Assembly (NCBI GenBank): GCA_934646965.1
Contig: CAKUEZ010000012.1
Coordinates: 1-34,657, forward strand
Length of the DNA stretch: 34,657 bases
Origin: an uncultured Collinsella sp.
Lineage (GTDB): Bacteria; Actinomycetota; Coriobacteriia; Coriobacteriales; Coriobacteriaceae
Direction: 5' to 3'
Made by a program: the position numbers and the translations under genes. Each line of letters starts with the position of its first letter. Position 1 is the first letter of the stretch. The notes under the pieces were generated by a model. The model was given only the letters and a program-made list of their open reading frames with translations, was not told the origin of the DNA and ran no database searches. Positions 22,862 through 31,123 of the stretch are shown here, in pieces.

Positions 22862-23317
22862 ATGAAGATCGTGGTGAGCGCTTGCTTGATGGGCGAGAGC
22901 TGCAAGTACAACGGGCTCGACAACTATCATCGCGAGCTGGTCGAGGCTTGCGAACGAACCGGGACCGAGTTGCTCCTCGTGTGCCCCGAGGTTTTTGGAG
23001 GTCTGCCCACGCCGCGCGATCCGTCCGAGATCGTGGATGGTGAGGTTCGCACCCGTGAGGGCGTGTCGGTCGACCGCGAGTTTCGCTTGGGCGCCCAGCG
23101 CGCGCTCGATATGTGCGAACAGGCGGGTGGCCCGGATGAGATCGTCGCTTGCATCATGCAGGACCGCAGTCCCTCGTGCGGCGTCGGCCGTATCTACGAC
23201 GGAACCTTCAGCGGTACGCTCACACCGGGCAACGGCGTCTTCGTCGAACTGCTCCTGCGCCACGGCTACCGCGTGATCCCCGCAAGCGAATTCGATCCGA
23301 GCATGCTCGAGCAATAA
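22862..23317 (+). CDS. DUF523 family protein
   Basis: A 151-residue member of the DUF523 (COG1683) family of unknown function. The family pattern is clear: VVSACLMGESCKYNG (4-18) with two Cys, VCPEVFGGLPTPRDPSEI (about 42-59) and ACIMQDRSPSCGVGRIYDG (about 98-116), again with conserved Cys. The four spaced Cys suggest metal or cluster binding, which is inference. AAAGGA at about 22851 sets ATG 22862; an in-frame start at 22820 would begin inside the ftsH terminator. There is no room for its own standard promoter after that terminator, so it may depend on read-through. Confidence 0.88.
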   Translation: MKIVVSACLMGESCKYNGLDNYHRELVEACERTGTELLLVCPEVFGGLPTPRDPSEIVDGEVRTREGVSVDREFRLGAQRALDMCEQAGGPDEIVACIMQDRSPSCGVGRIYDGTFSGTLTPGNGVFVELLLRHGYRVIPASEFDPSMLEQ

Positions 23318-23358
23318 AAAACCACCACAAAGGTGCTTGTCCCCTTTGCGGTGGTTTT
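23318..23358. terminator. Bidirectional terminator between DUF523 and gldA
   Basis: A 16-base arm (23318-23333) pairs with 23343-23358 with one A-C mismatch. The A run on one side and T run on the other serve both convergent genes. The core ACCACAAAGG resembles the terminator at 31057. Confidence 0.88.
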
Positions 23359-23367
23359 GGGTTTGGG

Positions 23368-24450
23368 CTAGAGAGTGTGTCCGTAGGCGTCGGCGGCCTT
23401 GATGGCGGCGGCGAACTTTTCGTCGGTGAAGGGCTCCGGGTTGCCCTGCTTCCACTCATTGGTGGCGTGCGCGTACTCGCACAGGGCCGGGATGTCGGCT
23501 TCCGTAAGCCCGACCTGCTCAAGCGTCACGGGTAGGCCCATCTGCTTGTTAAAGGCGGCGTAGCGCTCAAGGTTCTCGGTGTCGCCCGTATAGGCAAACA
23601 GCACGAGCACACCCAGGCTTACGACCTCGCCGTGCAGATAGGTACCCTCGCGCGGAATGCTGCACGTCGCATTGTAGAAGGCGTGCGCCACGCTCGAGTT
23701 GTAGTAGTAATCGTTTTGGTTGGTCAGGTTCGAGACATAGCCCGTGTTGACCACGATATCGAGCGCAATCTGCTTGACGGCCTCGCTCGACAGGTCCTGG
23801 CGCACGTCCTCAAGACCCTGGACGCCATAGGTGAACAGCGGCTCGGAGCAGGTGTGGGCGAGCGCGAGGCCAAGACCGGCGGTGTGCTCCAAATTACCGG
23901 CGCTCGTGGCGTACTCGACCTCGGGCTGCTTGGACAGGGCATCGCCCACGCCAGCCCAGAAGTACTCCGCCGGTGCCTCGGCGATGATCTTGGGGTTGAT
24001 GAAGATGTGCGCGGGGCGGTTGGGATACGAATAGCCCTCGAGCGAGCCATCGTCGTTGTACACGACGGCAATGGCGGTTGCGGCGGAGCAGTTGGAGCAG
24101 ATCGTCGGCACAGTAAAGACGATTTTCTTGAGCTCGATAGCAGCCGTCTTGACGGTGTCGAGCGCCTTGCCGCCGCCGCAGGCGATGAGCACGTCGGCCT
24201 CCTGGCAGGCAGGGGAGTTCACGACCTTGGCGATGTTGGCGCGCGTGCTGTTGGTGCCGTAGACGCGCGTCTCCAGAACCTCGACATCGGTGCCCTCAAG
24301 CGCCGCCTCGATGCCCGGCAGTGCCGCGGCCAGCGCGCGCTTGCCGCCAATGATGGCGACCTTGGTCGCTCCGTACTCGGCCAGTGCGGCGGGCAGCTCG
24401 GTAAAACAATCCTCGCCGACGGTGTAGTCGCTCATTCCAATCGTGCGCAT
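23368..24450 (-). CDS. gldA: Glycerol dehydrogenase-type iron/zinc alcohol dehydrogenase
   Basis: A 360-residue NAD-dependent dehydrogenase of the metal-containing group III family, closest in pattern to glycerol dehydrogenase (glycerol to dihydroxyacetone). The NAD-binding motif VLIACGGGKALDTVKTAA lies at about 87-104. VPTICSNCSAATAIAVVYND is the conserved central segment, seen here with an extra Cys. Expected metal ligands are Asp in WAGVGDALSK (near 171), His in SVAHAFYN and His in YLHGEVVSLG. GAAGG upstream supports the ATG at 24450. Substrate assignment among glycerol and related polyols is not certain. The upstream AT-rich region holds an AATTT/AAATT inverted repeat that could be regulatory. 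Confidence 0.87.
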   Translation of the reverse strand: MRTIGMSDYTVGEDCFTELPAALAEYGATKVAIIGGKRALAAALPGIEAALEGTDVEVLETRVYGTNSTRANIAKVVNSPACQEADVLIACGGGKALDTVKTAAIELKKIVFTVPTICSNCSAATAIAVVYNDDGSLEGYSYPNRPAHIFINPKIIAEAPAEYFWAGVGDALSKQPEVEYATSAGNLEHTAGLGLALAHTCSEPLFTYGVQGLEDVRQDLSSEAVKQIALDIVVNTGYVSNLTNQNDYYYNSSVAHAFYNATCSIPREGTYLHGEVVSLGVLVLFAYTGDTENLERYAAFNKQMGLPVTLEQVGLTEADIPALCEYAHATNEWKQGNPEPFTDEKFAAAIKAADAYGHTL

Positions 24451-24563
24451 AGCAACCTTCTTTCGTTCGATAAAGTGCTTTCAGGTATTTTGCTCCAATG
24501 TTGCTGAATCAATCGCGAGAATTTCAAACCAAAATTTCCAACGTATAAAACCAGTGTTGAGGG

Positions 24564-24592
24564 TTTTTCGCCGGCGCGGAACGTGCTAGCAT
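24564..24592 (+). promoter_or_regulatory. Candidate promoter of the ileS T-box transcript
   Basis: TTTTTC (24564-24569) and TAGCAT (24587-24592) are 17 bases apart. The predicted start near 24600 falls just before the first T-box stem. Confidence 0.5.
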
Positions 24593-24602
24593 ACTCCGCA
24601 TA

Positions 24603-24905
24603 AGCGTTGATGGGGACGAGTAATCGGCCATCCGCATGCCACAGAGAGCGGGGAGCGCTGAGAACCCGTGCATGCGACCGATGAAAATCACCCCGGAGCT
24701 GCGGTCCCAACGGACGTGCTGACAAGCTCGTCTTAGTAGACATCGCCGGGATGGTCGTCGATACAGGCCAGCCGAGTAACGGATGCGAGCGCGCGGCGAC
24801 GCGGGCGAGGGCATCTAAGCTGGGTGGTTAAGCGAAGAGCTTTGTGCGGGCATATTGCCTGCTTTGTGGCGCTTCGTCCCAGCTTGCAGGGACGGGCGCT
24901 TTTTT
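24603..24905 (+). promoter_or_regulatory. Isoleucine T-box leader of ileS
   Basis: The leader shows the ordered T-box parts. The Stem I base GGGG (24612-24615) pairs with CCCC (24691-24694). AGTA (24619-24622) faces GAAAATCA, where ATC (24687-24689) is the Ile specifier codon. ATCGG pairs with CCGAT, and a distal AGAGAG-type motif lies near 24643. The T-box TGGGTGGTTA (24821-24830), with TGGT complementary to a tRNA ACCA end, is held in a bulge between AAGCT (24817-24821) and AGCTT (24838-24842). Uncharged tRNA-Ile should stabilise that antiterminator and allow ileS expression. A terminator follows, so control is transcriptional. Confidence 0.92.
24869..24905 (+). terminator. Regulated terminator of the T-box leader
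   Basis: GCGCTTCGTCCC (24869-24880) pairs with GGGACGGGCGC (24889-24899) with one bulged T, followed by six T. Its loop CCCAGCTT (24878-24885) is also perfectly complementary to AAGCTGGG (24817-24824) at the T-box. Confidence 0.85.
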
Positions 24906-24948
24906 GGTGCCCAACGGGCGTGCGCGCCCACGACATGAAAGGGGTACC

Positions 24949-27750
24949 GTGGCAAACGAGTACAAGCAGACGATGAATCTGCCCAAAACCGGATTTCCCA
25001 TGCGTGCCGGTCTTTCCAAGTCCGAGCCCAAGCGACTCAAGGACTGGCAGGACAACAAGGTCTACGAGCAGGTTCTGAAGAAGAACGAGGGTCATAAGAA
25101 GTTCGTGCTGCACGACGGCCCCCCGTACGCCAACGGCCCGATCCACATCGGCCACGCCATGAACAAGATCTCCAAGGACATGATCAACCGTTACTGGATG
25201 ATGCAGGGCTGCGAGGTCCCCTATGTCCCCGGTTGGGACTGCCACGGTCAGCCGATCGAGCACAAGGTCGAAGAGAAGCTCGGCACCGAGAAGTTCAACC
25301 AGACTTCCACCGCCAAGATCCGCGAGCTGTGCAACAAGTTTGCTGTCGAGAACATCGAGCTGCAGAAGGCCGGCTTCCGTCGTCTGGGCGTGCTCGGCGA
25401 TTGGGACAACCCCTATCTGACGCTCTATCACCAGCATGACGCCGCCGACATCGAGGTCTTCAAGGCCATGTTCGATAAGGGCATGATCTACCGCGGCCAC
25501 AAGCCCGTCCACTGGTGCAAGCACTGCCACACCGCTCTTGCCGAGGCCGAGATCGAGTACTCCGACGAGACGAGCCCCTCCATCTTCGTGCGCTTCGAGA
25601 TGACCTCCAAGCCCGCCGGCCTCGAGAACTTCGACGGCCCGGTCGACTTCATCATCTGGACGACCACGCCGTGGACCATCCCCTCCGACCAGGCAGTTTC
25701 CCTCAAGCCCGGCGCCGCTTACGTCGCCGTTGAGCACGAGGGTCGTGCCGAGGTCATGCTCGAGGACCTGGCCCCCAAGTGCTGCGAGGAGTTTGGTTGG
25801 GAGTACACCCCGGTCATGGTCGACGGCAAGCCCTATGTGGTTCCCGCCGAGACCTTCCACCACATCCACTATAAGCAGCCGATCTTCGACGGCGTTGAGG
25901 GCGTGGCGCTGCTGGCCGATTACGTCGGTGTCGATGACGGTACCGGTATTGTCCACAACTCGCCCGGCCACGGCGTCGACGACTACTTCGCCTGCCTCAA
26001 GGAGGGCATCACCGACATCTGCATGCCGGTCGATGACGACGGCAAGTTCTACACCGGCGAGGAGTTTGGCACCGGCGGCCCCTTCAGTGGTATGGATACC
26101 GACGAGGCCAACCCGCATATCATCGAGTTCCTGCGCGAGCGCGGCACCCTGGTCCTCGAGAAGAAGATCACGCACAGCTATCCGCACTGCTGGCGCTGCA
26201 AGCACCCGGTGCTCTTCCGCGCCACCGACCAGTGGTTCGTCTCGATGGACAAGACCGGTCTGCGTGAGCAGGCTGGCAAGGAGGTCCGCGAGAACGTCAA
26301 GTGGTATCCGGCCCACGCCGCCAACCGCATTGGCGCCATGGTCGAGCAGCGTCCCGACTGGTGCATCAGCCGTCAGCGCAACTGGGGCGTGCCGATCCCC
26401 AGCTACACCTGCGCCGACTGCGGCGAGAAGGTCATGAACGACGCCACGCTCGACGCCGTCATCAAGCTCTTCCACGAGAAGGGCTCCGACGCTTGGTTCA
26501 CCGACGCTCCCGAGAGCTACCTGGGCGAGGCCTGCGTCTGCCCCAAGTGCGGCGGTCATCACCTCAAGGCCGATAAGGACATCCTTGACGTGTGGTGGGA
26601 TTCCGGCGTCTCCTGGAAGGCCGTCTGCGAGTACCGTCCCGAGCTCGAGTATCCGGCGGATGTGTACCTCGAGGGCTCCGACCAGCATCGCGGTTGGTTC
26701 CAGAGCTCGCTGCTCACCTCGGTGGGCGCCAACGGCCACGCTCCGTACAAGGCGGTCGTCTCGCAGGGCTTTACCCTCGACGGCCAGGGCCGCAAGATGT
26801 CCAAGTCGCTCGGCAACGTCATCGACCCCAACAAGGTCTGCGACGAGATGGGCGCCGACATCATCCGCCTGTGGGTTGCCTCCGTCGACACCAGCTCCGA
26901 CGTCTCCATCGACCACGAGATCCTTGCCCGTACGTCCGATGCCTACCGTCGTTTCCGCAACACGCTGCGCTTCCTGCTCTCCGAGCTCGAGGGCCAGTTT
27001 GAGCCCGAGGCCGACGGCGTTGCCTTTGCCGACCTGCTGCCGCTCGACAAGCTCATGGTTGCCCGCCTGACCCAGGTTCAGGCCGAGGTCGACGACGCCT
27101 ACGCCAGCTACGAGTTCCCGCGCGCCTACCGTGCGCTCTACGACTTCGTGGTCACCGAGCTTTCCAACGTGTACCTCGATGCCCTGAAGGACCGCCTGTA
27201 CTGCGACAAGCCCGGCTCGCTCGAGCGCCGCAGCGCCCAGACCGTGCTGGCCGAGCTCTTCTCGATGCTCATGCGTGACCTGCAGCCGATCCTGTCCTAC
27301 ACGGTCGACGAGGCCATGGCCTACGCGCCCGCCGGCTGCGTCGATCACCAGAAGTACGCCGCGCTGCTCGATTGGTATAAGTCGCCCATCACGGTCGACG
27401 AGGCCAATGAGTTTGAGGGCGTGCTCGAGGCTTCGCTCGAGCTCCGTAGCGCTGTGACCAAGGCCCTTGAGGATGCCCGCTCCGCCGGCACCTTCACCAA
27501 GAGCCAGCAGGTCCGCGTTAAGGCGGTCGTTCCCGCCGAGATGTATGCGCTGCTGACCGGCGACAAGGCCGTCGACCTGGCCGAGTTCTACATCGTCTCC
27601 GCTGTTGAGCTGACCCAGGGCGAGGAGCTCTCCGTTGCTATCGAGGCTGCCGAGGGCGAGTGCTGCGACCGTTGCTGGAACTACCGCACCACCGTCGGCG
27701 AGTACAACGGTCATGCGCATATCTGTAAACGCTGCGCCGAGGCGCTGTAG
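24949..27750 (+). CDS. ileS: Isoleucyl-tRNA synthetase
   Basis: A 933-residue class I synthetase that charges tRNA-Ile and edits misactivated Val. The HIGH motif is in PPYANGPIHIGHAMNK (near 56-71). The CP1 editing domain spans about 200-400, including TTTPWTIPSDQAVSL. The KMSKS motif is in QGRKMSKSLGNVIDP (near 613-627), and the anticodon domain follows. The C-terminal zinc ribbon has CCDRCWNYR and CKRC (about 904-929), and an internal CADCG/CPKCG pair lies near 487-530. GTG 24949 is preceded by AAAGGGG. A longer reading would run into the T-box leader, which must stay untranslated. Regulated by that leader. Confidence 0.97.
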   Translation: MANEYKQTMNLPKTGFPMRAGLSKSEPKRLKDWQDNKVYEQVLKKNEGHKKFVLHDGPPYANGPIHIGHAMNKISKDMINRYWMMQGCEVPYVPGWDCHGQPIEHKVEEKLGTEKFNQTSTAKIRELCNKFAVENIELQKAGFRRLGVLGDWDNPYLTLYHQHDAADIEVFKAMFDKGMIYRGHKPVHWCKHCHTALAEAEIEYSDETSPSIFVRFEMTSKPAGLENFDGPVDFIIWTTTPWTIPSDQAVSLKPGAAYVAVEHEGRAEVMLEDLAPKCCEEFGWEYTPVMVDGKPYVVPAETFHHIHYKQPIFDGVEGVALLADYVGVDDGTGIVHNSPGHGVDDYFACLKEGITDICMPVDDDGKFYTGEEFGTGGPFSGMDTDEANPHIIEFLRERGTLVLEKKITHSYPHCWRCKHPVLFRATDQWFVSMDKTGLREQAGKEVRENVKWYPAHAANRIGAMVEQRPDWCISRQRNWGVPIPSYTCADCGEKVMNDATLDAVIKLFHEKGSDAWFTDAPESYLGEACVCPKCGGHHLKADKDILDVWWDSGVSWKAVCEYRPELEYPADVYLEGSDQHRGWFQSSLLTSVGANGHAPYKAVVSQGFTLDGQGRKMSKSLGNVIDPNKVCDEMGADIIRLWVASVDTSSDVSIDHEILARTSDAYRRFRNTLRFLLSELEGQFEPEADGVAFADLLPLDKLMVARLTQVQAEVDDAYASYEFPRAYRALYDFVVTELSNVYLDALKDRLYCDKPGSLERRSAQTVLAELFSMLMRDLQPILSYTVDEAMAYAPAGCVDHQKYAALLDWYKSPITVDEANEFEGVLEASLELRSAVTKALEDARSAGTFTKSQQVRVKAVVPAEMYALLTGDKAVDLAEFYIVSAVELTQGEELSVAIEAAEGECCDRCWNYRTTVGEYNGHAHICKRCAEAL

Positions 27751-27780
27751 GTTTCGGCGTTCGTAGAACGCCGAAACCTA
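27748..27780 (+). repeat. Perfect hairpin overlapping the ileS stop codon
   Basis: TAGGTTTCGGCGTTC (27748-27762) and its exact complement 27766-27780 form a 15-bp stem with a GTA loop. The ileS TAG is the first three bases of the stem. No T tract follows, so it is not a standard terminator; a role in mRNA end protection or as half of a composite terminator is possible. Confidence 0.75.
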
Positions 27781-27790
27781 CCGACGCTGC

Positions 27791-27889
27791 AAACGCCCCT
27801 AAGCGGCAATCTGACGTTCAATCGTCGGTCGCGTACCAAAGTACGCTTCCCTCCTCTTTCACGTCACCTTGCTCGCTTAGGGGCGTTTT
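27791..27889 (+). ncRNA. Structured element ending in a terminator-like T tract
   Basis: AAACGCCCCTAAGCG (27791-27805) pairs perfectly with 27874-27888, followed by another T, enclosing a 68-base interior. Inside, CTGACG (27811-27816) pairs with CGTCGG and GCGTAC (27831-27836) with GTACGC (27841-27846). The result is a branched fold rather than a simple terminator loop. It may terminate ileS, be a small RNA, or be a repeat element. The rest of the 307-base gap up to 28057 shows only a candidate lspA promoter. Confidence 0.5.
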
Positions 27890-28002
27890 CGCTGTTGTGG
27901 CCAAATGAGCGGCGTTTCCTTAGTTGGTGCGAAGAGTTGTTATTTCTGGCGGGTTTTCGTTGTTGACCGATGACATCGGATTCATTTCTATCGTTTGCAC
28001 GG

Positions 28003-28011
28003 TAGGATAAT
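28003..28011 (+). promoter_or_regulatory. Candidate -10 region for lspA
   Basis: TAGGATAAT, overlapping two possible -10 hexamers, lies about 50 bases before the TTG start. TTCATT (27981-27986) is a weak -35 candidate with a 16-base spacer. Confidence 0.4.
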
Positions 28012-28057
28012 GTGTTGCATTAAACGTAATTCAAGTTCTTGAGGGTAGGGGATTTCT

Positions 28058-28657
28058 TTGGGTCGTACTGCGGATATGACGCCGCCTTTGCGTTGGCGGT
28101 TGGGTGTTGCCGGTGGCGTGGCGCTGGCCGTGCTGCTTGTTGACCAGCTGGCCAAGCTTGCGGTTCGTGCCGTGGGCGACGCTCTGCATGTGACTGTTAT
28201 TCCCGGTGTGATCGACTTCCTTTTCGTGCGTAACATCGGCGCCGCCTTTAGCATGGGCGAGGGGCATGGCATCGCGTTTGCCGTGCTGGCGCTGGCGGTC
28301 ATTATCGCCATCGTCGTGTACCTCGTTCGCGCGCCCCAGCTCGCCCACCTTGAGGTTGTGGGCATGGCGATGGTTGCGGGCGGTGCCATCGGCAACGCTA
28401 TTGACCGTTTGGCTTTTGGCTTTGTGACCGATTTCATTGCCACCACCTTTATCGACTTCCCTGTCTTTAACGTCGCCGATATCGGCATTACCGTGGGCGT
28501 CGTGCTCGCCCTCTTCGGCTACATGTTCTTGAGCCCCGCGGCCCGTGAGGTCGATGCGACCGCCGAGCTCAACGCCCGTGACGAGGCCCGCGCCAAGCGC
28601 AAGGCTAAACAACGTGGGGAGCGTGCCCGCAAGATTCGCGAAAGGAACGAGCGCTAA
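28058..28657 (+). CDS. lspA: Lipoprotein signal peptidase (signal peptidase II)
   Basis: A 199-residue membrane aspartyl protease that removes signal peptides from diacylglyceryl-modified prolipoproteins. Four hydrophobic segments are visible. The family motifs are VDQLAKLAV (near 25-33), NIGAAFSMGEG (near 60-70), and the two catalytic Asp boxes GAIGNAIDRLAFG (near 109-121) and FNVADIGITVG (near 139-149). A basic C-terminal tail (Arg/Lys/Ala-rich, last ~30 residues) extends beyond the core of about 165. TTG 28058 is supported by AGGGG (28047-28051); ATG 28076 is an alternative. The TAA overlaps the ATG of the next gene, matching the common lspA-rluD order. Confidence 0.94.
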   Translation: MGRTADMTPPLRWRLGVAGGVALAVLLVDQLAKLAVRAVGDALHVTVIPGVIDFLFVRNIGAAFSMGEGHGIAFAVLALAVIIAIVVYLVRAPQLAHLEVVGMAMVAGGAIGNAIDRLAFGFVTDFIATTFIDFPVFNVADIGITVGVVLALFGYMFLSPAAREVDATAELNARDEARAKRKAKQRGERARKIRERNER

Positions 28658-29670
28658 TGGCCGACATCCATATCCTTGTTGCCGACGAAGCCGCTGGTCA
28701 GCGTCTTGATGCCTATCTGGGCGCCAATGACGGCTGCCCTACGCGCTCTGCCTGCGCGCATCTGATTGAGGGCGGTGCCGTATGTGTCAATGGCGAGACC
28801 TGCCTGTCCAAAAAGTACGCCGTGCGAGTCGGCGACCGTATTTCGGTCGATCTGCCCGAGCCGCACGATCCCACCGATGTGATTCCCGAGGCCATTCCGC
28901 TCGACATTCGCTATGAGGACGACTATCTCATCGTGCTCTCCAAACAGCGCGGTCTGGTGTGCCATCCCGCTCACGGTCACGAGAGCGGTACGCTAGCGAA
29001 CGCCCTGGTTTACCACTGCGGCATCGACCATCTTGGTACCGTGCAGGGCGAGGACCGTCCCGGTATCGTGCATCGCCTGGATCGCGATACCTCGGGCCTC
29101 ATGCTTGCGGCCAAGGACGACGATACCCAGCGCGCGCTCCAGAATCTCATCCGTACGCGTACGCTCGACCGTCGCTATATCACGCTTGTTCACGGACACA
29201 TTGCCATGGACGAGGGAACCATTAACACCGGTATCGCCCGATCCACGCGTGACCGCGTTAAGATGGCGGTCTCCGATGATCCCTTCGCGCGTCAGGCTAT
29301 TACGACCTTTAAGGTCCTTGAGCGCTTTGATTCCTCGCGCTTCGACGACGGCTATACGCTCGTGGAATGCCACCTGTTTACCGGTCGTACGCATCAGATT
29401 CGCGTGCACATGCGCCATATTAACCACGCTTGCGTGGGCGATCCGCTCTATGGCAAGTGCGATGTGCGCGCCGATCAAGGCCTGACCAGACAATTCCTTC
29501 ATTCTTGGCGCGTGGCGTTCGACCATCCCGTGACGGGGGAGCGTATCGAGTGCCGCGATGAGTTGCCGTGGGATCTTGCAGCCGTCCTAGACGACCTGAC
29601 CCCGCGCTCGCTTGGTCGCACGACCGCTGGAGATGAGATCGTCCCTCAGCTCGGTCTGCTCGAAGCCTAG
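28657..29670 (+). CDS. RluA-family 23S rRNA pseudouridine synthase (RluD-like)
   Basis: A 337-residue enzyme that isomerises uridine to pseudouridine in large-subunit rRNA. An S4 RNA-binding domain covers about 14-75 (QRLDAYLGAN, VCVNGETCLSKKYAV, GDRISVDLPEP). The catalytic domain carries the motif GIVHRLDRDTSGLML (near 135-149) with the catalytic Asp, LDRRYITLVHG, and FTGRTHQIRVHMRHI (near 245-259). The S4 domain favours RluC/RluD over RluA. The exact target sites cannot be fixed from sequence alone. The ATG shares a base with the lspA stop, so the two are translationally coupled. Confidence 0.93.
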   Translation: MADIHILVADEAAGQRLDAYLGANDGCPTRSACAHLIEGGAVCVNGETCLSKKYAVRVGDRISVDLPEPHDPTDVIPEAIPLDIRYEDDYLIVLSKQRGLVCHPAHGHESGTLANALVYHCGIDHLGTVQGEDRPGIVHRLDRDTSGLMLAAKDDDTQRALQNLIRTRTLDRRYITLVHGHIAMDEGTINTGIARSTRDRVKMAVSDDPFARQAITTFKVLERFDSSRFDDGYTLVECHLFTGRTHQIRVHMRHINHACVGDPLYGKCDVRADQGLTRQFLHSWRVAFDHPVTGERIECRDELPWDLAAVLDDLTPRSLGRTTAGDEIVPQLGLLEA

Positions 29671-29688
29671 TCAGTATTAGGTGGTTTC

Positions 29689-29718
29689 TTGAACGTCTCT
29701 AGCCTGCGGTAAGATATA
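29689..29718 (+). promoter_or_regulatory. Candidate promoter of the glycosyltransferase gene
   Basis: TTGAAC (29689-29694) is followed by TAAGAT (29710-29715, spacer 15) or GATATA (29713-29718, spacer 18). The latter spacing is closer to normal. The start codon lies 35 bases downstream. Confidence 0.55.
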
Positions 29719-29752
29719 CGGTTGTTTACGTAACGCGTTCTCGGGAGCCTGC

Positions 29753-31048
29753 ATGCTCGCCTTTTTACAAACCAACACGCCCATCGTGATCTTTAACCAG
29801 ATTGTGGTCACGTTGCTCACGGTCTGCTTTCTGTACCAGGTGGTCTTCTTTATCATCGGCGCCCTGCGCGGTGAGGTCGCACCTCCTAAGGCCAAAAAGC
29901 TCCATCGCTATGCCTTCTTTATCGCCGCGCATAACGAGGAAGCGGTGATCGCCAACCTCGTGCGTTCCATCAAGGACCAGGACTATCCGTCCGAGCTTAT
30001 CGAGGTCTTTGTCGTCGCCGATGCCTGCACCGACAACACCGCACAGCTCGCGCGCGAGGCCGGTGCTATCGTCTATGAGCGCAACGATCTCGCCCGCAAG
30101 GGCAAGAGCTGGGTCATGGACTTTGGTTTCGACCGCATTCTCAACGAGTATCCCGACACGTTTGAGGGCTACTTTATCTTCGATGCCGATAACGTCATCT
30201 CCCGCGATTACGTCTCCAAGATGAACGATGCGTTTGACCAGGGATTTCACGTGGTCACGAGTTATCGAAACTCCAAGAACTTCGGCAGCTCGTGGATCTC
30301 GGCTGCCAACGCCACCTGGTATCTTCGCGAGGCGCGCTTCCTCAACAACGCGCGTAATATCTGCAAGACCTCCTGTGCCGTTTCGGGTTCGGGTTACCTG
30401 ATCTCGGCGAGCGTTATCGAGGGCATGCACGGCTGGCAGTTCCATACGCTGACCGAGGACATCCAGTTCACCACGTTCTGCGCCATTCACGGTATCCGCA
30501 TTGGTTATGCCCCGGCGGAGTTCTTTGATGAGCAGCCGGTGACGTTTAAGGCCTCCTGGAAGCAGCGTATGCGCTGGACCAAGGGCTTCTATCAGGTGTT
30601 CTTTACCTATGGCAAGCATCTGGTCAAGTCGACGTTCCGTTATCGCCGCTTTGCCGCCTACGACATGTTTATGACGATCGCGCCCGGCATGCTGCTCTCG
30701 TTGATCTCCATGCTCGCCAACGCGACCTTCCTGATTGTCGGCGGTCTCTCGCATGGCTTTTTGGCCACCGAGGTCGAGATGCAGGCTTGCGCCGCTTCAC
30801 TCATCATGACGTTCGCGATGATGTACCAGACCTTCTTTATCTTGGCGCTGCTCACGACTATCTTTGAGTACAAGCACATTCACTGCGCGCAAAAATGGCG
30901 CCTGGTGACTAACCTGTTTACCTTCCCGATTTTTATGTTCAGCTATATCCCCATTACGGTTGCCGCGCTGTTCCTGAAGGTCGACTGGGTTCCGACACAG
31001 CACGCCGTAAGCGTCACCCTCGACGAGGTCATGCAGGGCGCCAAATAA
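29753..31048 (+). CDS. Membrane glycosyltransferase family 2 protein
   Basis: A 431-residue processive-type GT2 enzyme. One N-terminal membrane segment (about 12-37) is followed by a cytoplasmic GT-A domain. The opening strand FFIAAHNEEAVIANLV lies near 54-69, FDADNVISRDYV holds the DxD-type metal site near 142-145, TEDIQFTTF the catalytic-base region near 235, and QRMRWTKGF the QxxRW motif near 271-275. Three more membrane segments follow (about 303-334, 344-371 and 383-407). This layout resembles synthases of extracellular polysaccharides such as poly-GlcNAc. The sugar donor and product are not evident. GGGAG before ATG 29753 is the RBS. No other polysaccharide genes are adjacent. Confidence 0.9.
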   Translation: MLAFLQTNTPIVIFNQIVVTLLTVCFLYQVVFFIIGALRGEVAPPKAKKLHRYAFFIAAHNEEAVIANLVRSIKDQDYPSELIEVFVVADACTDNTAQLAREAGAIVYERNDLARKGKSWVMDFGFDRILNEYPDTFEGYFIFDADNVISRDYVSKMNDAFDQGFHVVTSYRNSKNFGSSWISAANATWYLREARFLNNARNICKTSCAVSGSGYLISASVIEGMHGWQFHTLTEDIQFTTFCAIHGIRIGYAPAEFFDEQPVTFKASWKQRMRWTKGFYQVFFTYGKHLVKSTFRYRRFAAYDMFMTIAPGMLLSLISMLANATFLIVGGLSHGFLATEVEMQACAASLIMTFAMMYQTFFILALLTTIFEYKHIHCAQKWRLVTNLFTFPIFMFSYIPITVAALFLKVDWVPTQHAVSVTLDEVMQGAK

Positions 31049-31056
31049 CCACCACC

Positions 31057-31093
31057 AAAAGCACCACAAAGGGGACCTTTGTGGTGCTTTTTG
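31057..31093 (+). terminator. Terminator after the glycosyltransferase gene
   Basis: A perfect 16-bp stem, 31057-31072 with 31076-31091, closes a GGA loop and ends in five or more T. The core GCACCACAAAGG matches the terminator at 23318 in part. Confidence 0.92.
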
Positions 31094-31123
31094 CTTTTGC
31101 GATGCGGCTCGAGGAGGCTCTCG

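Noticed and set aside
24432..24814. Short minus-strand frames upstream of gldA and across the T-box
   Set aside because: They overlap a conserved structured RNA leader and the gldA promoter region, and have no motifs or RBS.
24844..24948. N-terminal extension of ileS into the leader
   Set aside because: It would translate the terminator hairpin. GTG 24949 has a proper RBS and gives the normal IleS start.
24733..27720. A 995-codon open frame on the minus strand opposite ileS
   Set aside because: It is the mirror of a highly expressed high-GC gene. The translated sequence is a low-complexity Val/Gly/Leu/Asp mix with no family motif, and it runs through the T-box leader.
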